Shown here piece by piece: positions 56,660 through 64,000 of a stretch of DNA of 64,000 bases. Both the position numbers and the translations under genes were made by a program. Source of the stretch: Anisus vortex. Lineage: Eukaryota > Mollusca > Gastropoda > Planorbidae. The DNA is taken from positions 36,949,479-37,013,478 of the forward strand of contig OX421502.1 of the NCBI GenBank assembly GCA_949126835.1, written 5' to 3'. The notes under the pieces are model-generated. The model searched no databases. It was not told where the DNA came from and saw only the letters and a program-made list of their open reading frames with translations. Each line of letters opens with the position of its first letter. Position 1 is the first letter of the stretch.

Positions 56660-57300
56660 CAGTGGTTCCCAACCTTTTTAATGCCGCGACCCTTTTATAC
56701 AGCTTTTCACGTTATGGCGACCCCCAACCAGAAACATTTTATTCGTCGCTACCTTGTAACTGTAATATGCTACTGTTATAAAATGTAAATATCTCATTTG
56801 CAGGATGTATTTTCAGTGTTAAAAATTGAACATAATTAAAGAACAGTGATTTAATCACAAAAATCCATTTGAAATTATATATTGTGAAATTTTTATTTTT
56901 AATTACAACACAACGTCACTGCTAAGATTGAGATTGCTTCTTTCTCATCGGCTTACACACTGAAGATCATCTTTCACAACAAGTCTACTTCATTATTTAG
57001 ATTTAATCATTAACAAAAACTGGAAAGCCCTTTCACCAAGATATGTTGTTGGAGATGGAAGAAGAAGTAATTCGGCGCATCAGACTGTTTTCGCAACTGT
57101 TGAAAAACAGTATGTGATGGGGTTGGTGCGCTGATGTCATCACGCCTGGTACTCGCATGTGGATGTCTCTGCATGCACAGAATAAGGAAAGAATTATATT
57201 TCTATTATGTGTCTGCATGTGGGAGGGCCCGCCTGTAGAATGATAAAATATGCATTTTCCGGTGGTCTTAGATGACGCCCATGAAATGGTTCTGTGACCC
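56660..57300. mobile_element. hAT element fragment with CAGTGGTTCCCAACC end
   Basis: The left end CAGTGGTTCCCAACCTTTTT followed by GCCGCGACCC is a widespread hAT terminal sequence. Internal AT-rich DNA follows to about 57300 (GGTTCTGTGACCCATTAA). A proper right end is not visible, so the boundary is a guess. The minus frame near 57033-57302 has no transposase motif. Confidence 0.5.
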
Positions 57301-57683
57301 ATTAAGATTTAACATATGGTGTTGGTATATTATTAAAACCATATTCTTTTAATTTCTTTATAAAAAAATTCAACGTGTGCAAACTCGATATAAAAAAATA
57401 ATTAACAAATGCTTACTAAATCTAATCAAAGGGAGATAATAGTACTAGTTTTACGTCTCTGGGGAAATGATTTTATTAAAAAAATTTTTTTCACAATTTG
57501 CAATGAAGAAAAAAAAAGATATTGTATATGCAAATACCAGTACCCGGTACTCAAATTGATAAAAATGCGTAAAATGAACAATTAATTAATTAATATTTTC
57601 ACATTATAAATGTAAACATCTTTTTTGCTACTAGCTTCTTTTCATTAGTACGCATTTACTTTCATTTATTAGTATCAATTGAT

Positions 57684-58629
57684 TAGGGATGTTAAACAAA
57701 AACCGGAATACCGGATTCCGGTTTTGAATCTGAAAACCGGTTTTGATTTTTAAAACCGGATTTCGGTTTGTTGGTTGGAAGGTAATCATTACTTCAAGTA
57801 GCACACCCTTTATTTTATTTTTTTATTGGTTCTGATGGAAATATAAAAAAAAAATAATAATGTTGGATTCACGTAAAACCATTCTTGAAATGCCTTGCTA
57901 ATACTATTTAGTCTTAGATATTGTGTTTCTTTTTTTTTTCTCCAAATACCAACTATGGCTTGCCATAAAAACAACATCAAACCAAATGTCGGCTCATCGT
58001 TTAGATGTGCGCTACTGTTTGATGTGCCTCAAGTGCGGCACGGATTGCCCCTCTCGGGTTGGCCTACACAGCCATTCTCGGCGGTGCAGTTGGATACCTC
58101 ACCCATGAAGTACACCATCGTCACTCGAGACGACGACTCTTTGATGTACGCAATGGAGAGAGCAAACTAGTTTTGTCCTGTGACCCTGAACAATTCGGCT
58201 AGACACCGCGTCTGTGCTTTATTATTAACGGCAGCATTAAATACACATTCTTTTGACTTTTGATTGGCGCTACGTGATCCTATTCAATACATTATTTTAC
58301 AAGTCTAAGTCCACGGTGCACAAATTATAACTATTGAAAGCTATTATCGGTTTTAATCAATTAGCCCAATTTTTTTTTTTATTTCTGAAAAAGTTATGGT
58401 AAAGTGTTCAAAATCATAATGTATTCACACAAATCAACCTCTTGAATGCTATGCAAACACTTATTAAGTTTGAAATATTTTTCAAATACACCTACAAAAC
58501 TACGCTCATTTGTCTTTTCCGGCCTGTGAATTGTGACATTGCTAAGGGGGGGGGATCGAAATCCGGTTTTAAACCGGTTTTATAGAACCGAAAACCGGTT
58601 TTGAAAACAAACCGGTTTTAACATCTCTA
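57684..58629. mobile_element. Non-autonomous hAT-like element with AACCGG subterminal motifs
   Basis: The left TAGGGATGTTAAACAAAAAC and right GGTTTTAACATCTCTA ends are inverted. Next to each end lies a cluster of AAAACCGG/CCGGTTTT words (57702-57770 and 58560-58622), at least six in all, on both strands. Such subterminal repeats are typical transposase-binding arrays of hAT elements. Flanking octamers do not clearly match. The interior carries a LINE zinc-finger scrap. Confidence 0.7.
57960..58170 (+). pseudogene. LINE C-terminal zinc-finger scrap
   Basis: The plus frame encodes CLMCLKCGTDCPSRVGLHSH followed by SRRC, a CxxCG-xxC-SRxGLxSHxRxC finger found at the C-terminal end of several LINE RT proteins. 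In another frame DDDSLMYAMERAN follows. It lies inside the AACCGG hAT-like element, so it was either inserted or captured. Confidence 0.6.
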
Positions 58630-58704
58630 ATTTAGATTTAAATCTTCAAGCTATAACAATTTATTTTAAGGTTTGATAAGTTTGAAGAATGAAAAGAAAA
58701 GACT

Positions 58705-58892
58705 CAGACCGGGCAACCTACGGCACTCCGAGGGAGTTTCAATGGCACGCGGAAGAGGTCTTTTAAGTATATTCATGTCTCTTCTACAAGACATTTAGTT
58801 CCACAGCAGGGTGACTTTTAGATTGTTGGCACGCTGAATGAATTAGAAATCATACTATGGCACACTTTTTATCAAAAGGTTGCCGACCCCTG
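58705..58892. mobile_element. GGCACGC-family MITE, left member of a pair
   Basis: The left end is CAGACCGGGCAACCTACGGC (degenerate) and the right end is AGGTTGCCGACCCCTG. The interior has TCAATGGCACGCGGAAGAGG, TTGGCACGCTGAATGAATTA and ATCAAAAGG. Its right flank GTCTAGAG (58893-58900) is also the left flank of the next copy. Confidence 0.8.
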
Positions 58893-58900
58893 GTCTAGAG

Positions 58901-59105
58901 CAGGGATCGGCAACCCACGGCAAGCGTACCAGACTTGTTACGCAAAACGATTTTCAATGGCAAACAGAAGAATCCTAAAAAACTATTCAAGTATCTTATA
59001 TAAGAAATAGAGTGCCAAAGCAGGGTGAATTTTAGGCTGTTGGCACCCTGAATGAATTAGAAATCCCACTTTGGCACACTATTATCAAAAGGCTGCCATT
59101 CCCTA
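58901..59105. mobile_element. GGCACGC-family MITE, right member of a pair
   Basis: The left end is CAGGGATCGGCAACCCACGG and the right end is GGCTGCCATTCCCTA. Flanks GTCTAGAG (58893-58900) and GTCTAGAC (59106-59113) agree at 7 of 8. It inserted directly beside the preceding copy in the same orientation. Confidence 0.85.
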
Positions 59106-59272
59106 GTCTAGACTATAGAGTGTTGGTGCCAGGAAACGTCCTTGTTTGACACACTGGGGGGGGGGGGGTTGTGAGGTGGCGCCATTGAACAGTACTGTGC
59201 TGTACATGTTGTTGTGGAAAGCCTCAATAAGACCATCAAAAATAGGTTGGAAACCGCTGATTGAACATATAG

Positions 59273-59395
59273 ATTGAACTATTGGATTGAATTAATATAT
59301 TAACTAAAATATTAACTAACGGATTGAAATAATGGATTGAACTAATCTATTTACTAATGGATTGAACTAATCTATTAATTAATGGATTAAAAGGG
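59273..59395 (+). repeat. Degenerate tandem repeat GGATTGAACTAAT
   Basis: GGATTGAACTAATGGATTGA-like words recur about seven times and resume at 59645-59703 after inserted fragments. One of those is a CR1-like tail (59395-59460: AAGTAACCCATTCCAGGCCC). Confidence 0.7.
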
Positions 59396-59705
59396 TTTTT
59401 GCTTGTTTCTGGGTAGTTCAAGTAACCCATTCCAGGCCCGGACGCCATTCAGGCAAAAAAAAAACACTTATTATCATGAAGTTTGGTACACAACAGCCAT
59501 TAATTAAACTAAAGTACGTTGGTCTGACTTTTTTTTTTTTTTAAATCTCCTTCTTGTGGAAGGGGATGGATCTTTCGTGTGTCATTGAAAATCGTTCTGC
59601 GCGCCAAGTCTTACACGCGTGCCGTCGGTTGTCGAATCATGTATTATCTAATGGATTGAGCTAATGGAAAACTATTGTTAATAAATGGATCGAACTAATG
59701 GCTTA

Positions 59706-59812
59706 CAGGGCTATGGAGTCGGTAGATAAATGTTCCGACTCCAACTCCGACTCCTCATTTTTTTAAACTTCCGACTCCAGGTACCCAAAATTCCTCCGAC
59801 TCCACAGCCCTG
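59706..59812. mobile_element. 107-bp MITE rich in GGAGTCGG/CCGACTCC
   Basis: Ends CAGGGCTATGGAGTCGG and CCGACTCCACAGCCCTG are inverted repeats with one mismatch. The interior repeats CCGACTCC several times. GGCTTA directly borders both sides (59700-59705 and 59813-59818). Confidence 0.88.
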
Positions 59813-60579
59813 GGCTTAACTTAGAAAACCGAGGCGTTAGTATAGGAGATCAGGAATCTTTATTGTTTTCTGAACAAGTGGTAATATTTTGTAGTTCTTG
59901 CATCTAGAGCGTAGGTTCTCAACCTTTTTCGGCTCACCACCCCCTTTTAATTTTTTTTTCCCGCTCACTGCCCCCCCCCCCCCAACTTAATTAAACATAA
60001 CTATAATTAATTCTAAAACAAATTTATTTGTATTATTAATTTAGAAAAAAAAGAGACTTATTTAATAGCACTATATTATGTAATTTCTGTAATTATTAAT
60101 GTTTAAAATAACAACTCCTTAAATGGACAAAACAATTAATGCAGGAAATTTTTATTTATAACTGTTTAACCGTAAAATATTTTAATCCTCTAATAATTAA
60201 ATCTTGTAATGAATACCATAAAGTTGAATGTATATAAAGAAATAATAATAATCAGTGTTATATTACAAAACATAACTTGTTTGGCATCACCCTTGAATCA
60301 AATGTGAAAACATTTGTTATTTAAAGGGAGATAATTAACCCGTTACATTTGAGCTATTTCTGTATTTTATTTATTTTATAAAAAAAATTTATTACATTTA
60401 TAACTTTTAAATGTTCAAACCGTAAAACGTATTTGAAAATTATATAAATATTATATGTCTAAAGAATTTATATGTATATTTTCAAGCACTATAATGACTA
60501 CCCAGTTTGTATGATTACTATACATCCATACCGCTTAACGATATTCCGTAGTGTACTCCATAGATGCAATAGATTAAAG

Positions 60580-62594
60580 CAGGTGTGTCAAACTAAAAAA
60601 GCACCATGGGCCGCATAAGATAGTATGAGTACTCTGGCGGGCCACACCAACAAATCTGAGAAACACTGTAATCTTATTGAATTATATTTAATTTATTTCC
60701 TCGCCTACTACAACGGCTTTATTAAGCTAACGCCCCACAACGCCAAATATAATAATTGTAATCCAACATTTATTTAAGAACATTCAATCATTATTACTTT
60801 TTTAACCAGTGTTTTGTCCTGAAGTTTGATGCCTCATTTTCATGACAATTTTTCGTATGTCTGGCTGAAATGTATTTATGGTTCCGTCATTCATCAGGGA
60901 TGACAAGTGTTCATTGGTCAGTCTTGTTCTCTGATAAGTTTTTGTTAATTTCATGAAATAACTGTTCACACACATAGGTGGAACCTATAATTGTCATAAT
61001 CCTAGTTGAAAACTTTCTGAAGTTTGTAAACTTTTCAGGAAGGTATAAATAGAAGCCAGATATCCCGACTTCTAGATACTTTGCTTTGAGTTTAGAATCA
61101 GACTGCATTTCTAAAAGCTCCATCTGCAAGTTTTCCTCTGCATTGACAACATAAAGTTGAATGGTGCCGAGAATAATGCAAAATGGTATTCAAAAGATGA
61201 GAAATCACTAAATCTTTCCTGAAACTCTTTTGACAATAACTATGTGACTCTCATATTTAGCAAAGGTAAGTACAGATTCAGCACTAGCCTGGTTTTCGAC
61301 GTCCTTGCAGTTAGGAAAATGAACCAAATTTTCACGTGACAACTGTGTCTTCCATAAACTTAGTTTTGTAATGAAACACTTGATGTTGTCGTACAACTGA
61401 GGGGTGAATTTGTTTTTGCCTTGTAATTTCAAATTAGGATCAGTTAAATGTGCAGTAATGTCCACAGCAAACGTTAGATCCTGGATCTAACTTTCATCTT
61501 TTATTTCATTTGTGTTTTTACCTTTCATCGCCGAAAATAAAGTAATTTTTGGTCTCATGAAATAAAATATTTTCAGCACTTTGTGACACGACAACCAACG
61601 GACTGCTGTGTAGAATGGAACCGGTGAACTGACTATCCATGTCTTCTAACAGCTGACTGAATTGACGATGATTGAGAGCATTGCATTTGATAAAGTTCAC
61701 TGTTTTTGTGACCACACTAAGCACGTGATTCCATTTTAAAGTCTTTGAAAACAAATTTCGCTGATGAATAATGCACTGAAAATGTGCAACGGATGAATCT
61801 GGATACGAGTTCTCAATTTGTTTTCGCAACTTAGCAGCAGCAACACCATTATGTCTGCCAACCATTATCGGAGCACCGTCAGTATATAAACATACAAGTT
61901 TACTCAAATCCAAATTATAGTCATGCAGAATCTGCTCAACTTTTTCAAAGACGTATTCGCTCGCTGTAGTGTCATGCATTGGGATTAGTTCAATCCGTTC
62001 TTCATAAATATTAAATTCACTGTCACAGGCCCTAATAAAAACTGCAAGCTGTACTTTTTCAGTGATGTCAACGGTCTCATCAATAGCAATAGAAAAATGT
62101 TTAAATTTGGATGATACAGCTTTCAATTGTTGTTTCAAACCATTTGCCATTTCATCAATCCGTCCAGCCACAGTGTTCCTGGTTAACGAAATATTCTTAA
62201 ATAACTGTGCCTTCTGTGGGAACACAATGTCAGCCGCTTTCATAAGGCAATGCTTTACGAAATCTCCTTCACTGTAAGATTTCCCAATCATGGCGACCAT
62301 TCTGCTGAGTTCATAGAACTTCATAGCTTGCAGTCACGGAAGTGACATTGGCTTGATCTATTTTTGTTAAACATGTCTGTTGCTGTATCAAGTTAGCCTC
62401 CATTGAGTCTTGAAACACGCATTACTTAAAATAGCCGCATTGTTTTTTATACGTGGCACCGTGCCAGATTTCTGTTTTATACACCCAGTTTAAAGTATTA
62501 AAACTGCAATTTTCGCCTTTAAATGAGACAATTGCAGTGTCCTTTGTGCGGGCCGCACATGTGCTTGCAAAGGGCCGCACGTTTGACATACCAG
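60580..62594 (-). mobile_element. Inner hAT (Charlie-like) element with decayed transposase
   Basis: The left end CAGGTGTGTCAAACT with GGGCCGCATAAG, and the right end GCGGCCC-CTTTGCA region closing GTTTGACATACCAG, form inverted repeats of the CAGxGGTGTCAAACT...GGGCCGC type known from Charlie-like hATs. Flanks GATTAAAG (60572-60579) and CTTTAAAG (62595-62602) share their last six bases. It is nested in the outer hAT 59910-63029. A near-complete but broken transposase gene occupies its minus strand. Confidence 0.85.
60850..62324 (-). pseudogene. hAT transposase, ZBED5/GTF2IRD2-like, broken
   Basis: In transcription order, 61518-62324 encodes a long RNase H-like core. It contains FKHFSIAIDETVDITEKVQL (first acidic site), LVCLYTDGAPIMVGRHNGVA (second acidic site) and CIIHQRNLFSKTL...VNFIKCNALNHRQF, all typical of the FAM200/ZBED5/GTF2IRD2 transposase group. 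A frameshift near 61610-61620 moves the frame to one encoding AVRWLS, the usual RWLS motif. A TAG near 61485 follows, then 61208-61465 gives VDITAHLTDPNLKLQGKNKF. After another break, 60911-61129 gives STYVCEQLFHEINKNLSENK, the hAT C-terminal dimerisation segment, continued by LTNEHLSSLM in the tail to about 60850. No N-terminal BED finger was found. With at least three lesions it cannot encode an active protein. Confidence 0.9.
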
Positions 62595-62654
62595 CTTTAA
62601 AGGACATCTTGGCAAAATCTGAGATCAAATTATCATTAATATTAGAATATGTTA

Positions 62655-62722
62655 GGGCGACAGTGATCGGTCAGCGATGGTTGACAGTCCGGTGAACCAA
62701 CCATAAGACCAGCCGGCCGCAC
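62655..62722 (-). mobile_element. SINE family 1 head fragment
   Basis: On the minus strand GCGGCCGGCTGGTCTTATGG, TTCACCGGACTGTCAACCAT and CGATCACTGTCGCC match the family-1 head. It has no tail and is located in the outer hAT beside the inner one. Confidence 0.65.
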
Positions 62723-63037
62723 ACCATATTTGCCAAATACTGACCTGTACTTCATCGAAAAATCATTGCGATTCCTATTTGTTATTAGTTTAATAATATG
62801 TATGCCTATTTTGGGGGGATATCCGATAATTAGCAGCACTTGCGTTTACATCATTTTTCATGCAAATACTAATCGATTCAAATAGCTTAGGCGTTCCAAT
62901 TAATTCGGGTACGTTTGTATCGCCCACTTGCCCTTCACCGCCCCCCAATCGCCCCCGGGAATGTCAGCGCCCCTCTAAAGCCTCTCACCGCCCCCCGGGG
63001 GGCGATAACGCCCCCGTTGAGAACCTATGATCTAGAG

Positions 63038-63454
63038 GTAAATGTGATGCCATAAAACTCAGATAGCTCGTCTACACATTAGCATTATGATTCATACAAA
63101 AATATGCACAATTGTTATTTTAAACCTCGTCATTTGACTGCATAGTGATTAAAAATCACAAACACGCGGGCCACATGCGGCCCACCAATTGGATATTTGT
63201 GGCCCACAAGTAAGTTTCAAAAAAAAAGTACAGACACCTATTACTGATACACATCAAATTTTATTGTTATTTGTATATACCTAACATAGCTATTATTAGT
63301 GATAAGTAGTAAAATGTAGATCTATGAAGTGTTGTTGTTGTTGTTTACTTTTACTAGGGTTGGGTTGTTGGGGCCCTGGACACATCTCTTAATTGATAAA
63401 TAAGCACATGCCTTTATCCGAGGTTGAGACCACTGGATTAAAGTCATTTTAAGT
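63038..63454. other. Spacer with a possible hAT end
   Basis: ACGCGGGCCACATGCGGCCC near 63165-63184 resembles subterminal hAT sequence of the GGGCCGC type, without a visible partner. A short GTT run lies at 63331-63345. No gene seen. Confidence 0.35.
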
Positions 63455-63536
63455 TAAAGTACCCTTGGGACCATACTGAAATACTGGTCATAGGGCTGGT
63501 GAAGCAGCGTTCACCAGTTTCTGTGGCCACGGCAAT
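63455..63536 (-). mobile_element. 3' fragment of a family-2 SINE
   Basis: GTTAAAGTACCCTTGGGACC, ATAGGGCTGGTGAAGCAGCG and TTCACCAGTTTCTGTGGCCA are the antisense 3' words of family 2, ending 60 bases before the candidate exon 4. Confidence 0.75.
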
Positions 63537-63595
63537 GTACTCAATATATTATGCTTTGGTTACAGTTTCGGTTATTGTTGTTGTTTTTTCTTCAG

Positions 63596-63644
63596 GTGGA
63601 TCTTGACAAATGACAGCTGTCAGAATGACATCCACAGCATCCAG
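63596..63644 (+). CDS. Candidate exon 4, in frame with exon 3
   Basis: A pyrimidine-rich acceptor, GTTTTTTCTTCAG|G, at 63595/63596 is followed by 49 bases. Joined to the phase-2 end of exon 3 these give a Gly codon and then WILTNDSCQNDIHSIQ, reaching a CAG|GTATTG donor at 63644/63645 before the first in-frame stop (TAA 63657). The other two frames stop at once. The exon is short and its donor only fair. A stronger donor at 63711/63712 (CAAAG|GTGAGT) would require a non-coding reading. The proposal implies a 30,706-bp intron. The protein is not recognised. Confidence 0.4.
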
Positions 63645-63798
63645 GTATTGGGGCTCTAATGTCAACCTCCTCAGCTGCGCCATTTGTGACCATACATATA
63701 AAGACCCAAAGGTGAGTGGAGAGTTTCAAACACGTCTCACAGCCCACTGACGCCCACAGAATAGGTATAGAATCTACATATTCGGTTCTAACGCCCAC

Positions 63799-63878
63799 CC
63801 ACTGACGCCCTTCCACTGATGCCCGTCCACTGACGCCATTCCACTGACGCCCTTCCACTGACGCCCGTCCACTGACGC
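63799..63878 (+). repeat. 14-bp minisatellite, about 5.7 units
   Basis: The unit CCACTGACGCCCTT with GT or ATT endings repeats in tandem. An isolated CCACTGACGCCC also occurs at 63744. Minus-strand frames reading Gly-Arg-Ala-Ser-Val-Glu repeats are artefacts. Confidence 0.9.
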
Positions 63879-64000
63879 ATCCCCTCTCCCAGCCCAACTA
63901 CTTCATAGCTAGCTACACAATCATGTTAAACCAGCAGAATCTAGAACCTTGTGGAAATTGGGGGGAGGAGGGGGGAGGTGGAAGAATTGGAAAGGAACTT

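Larger units (their letters stand above)
59910..63029. mobile_element. Outer hAT element with perfect TSD ATCTAGAG
   Basis: The left end CGTAGGTTCTCAACC and right end GGTTGAGAACCTATG-like sequence (CGTTGAGAACCTATG) are inverted, followed inward by CACCACCCCC and GGGGGGCGATAACGCCCCC. Octamers ATCTAGAG flank it exactly at 59902-59909 and 63030-63037. Without its guests (inner hAT 60580-62594 and a SINE piece at 62655-62722) only about 1.1 kb remains, with no transposase motif, so it is a non-autonomous member. Confidence 0.9.

Noticed and set aside
57033..57302. Transposase coding region in the hAT fragment
   Set aside because: The 89-codon minus frame shows no hAT motif.
63673..63711. Further exon of the candidate gene (acceptor CCTCCTCAG, donor GTGAGT)
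   Set aside because: Joined in phase to the 63596-63644 exon it meets a stop after four codons, so it was not included.

Overview
This is a piece of an AT-rich invertebrate nuclear genome. It has split-gene signals, no operons, no rRNA or tRNA gene, and is dominated by transposon remains and simple repeats. The mix (tRNA-headed SINEs, I/jockey-like and CR1-like LINEs with RNase H, many hAT elements and MITEs, AGCGC-TATA dispersed repeats) suggests a mollusc, perhaps a freshwater snail. That assignment is inference from repeat style only.

Layout. About 0.5-28.5 kb is a same-strand series of diverged copies of a multi-kilobase non-coding unit. Recognisable blocks (called here S, V, U and T) recur in a similar order and are interrupted by later insertions: a hAT-like element at 2991-6551, MITEs at 12823, 13650 and 19449, a SINE at 19954, a 47-bp satellite at 20664-21346, and LINE pieces at 15.6, 23.4 and 24.8-26.8 kb. 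Because the unit is repeated, two of the MITE insertions can be compared with unoccupied paralogous sites in the same window.

About 30.9-33 kb looks like the 5' end of a host gene on the + strand. Three candidate exons (31133-31170, 32484-32648, 32842-32889) have good splice signals and keep one reading frame. A fourth candidate at 63596-63644 continues that frame after a 30.7-kb intron. If the model is right, 33-63.6 kb is one large intron filled with SINEs, LINE 3' ends, MITEs and microsatellites. The product is not recognised.

About 56.6-63 kb is a dense hAT zone: an element with AACCGG subterminal motifs (57684-58629), two abutting MITEs (58705-59105), a GGAGTCGG MITE (59706-59812), and a hAT at 59910-63029 with a perfect 8-bp target duplication that carries a second hAT (60580-62594) with a broken ZBED5/GTF2IRD2-like transposase.

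The main working relationships are parasitic. The SINEs whose heads read GCCGGCTGG end in a hairpin tail that closely matches the 3' end of the CR1-like LINE fragments, as expected if they borrow that LINE's reverse transcriptase. The MITEs carry hAT-type or piggyBac-type ends and no coding capacity. All coordinates for degenerate repeats are approximate, since they were read by eye.
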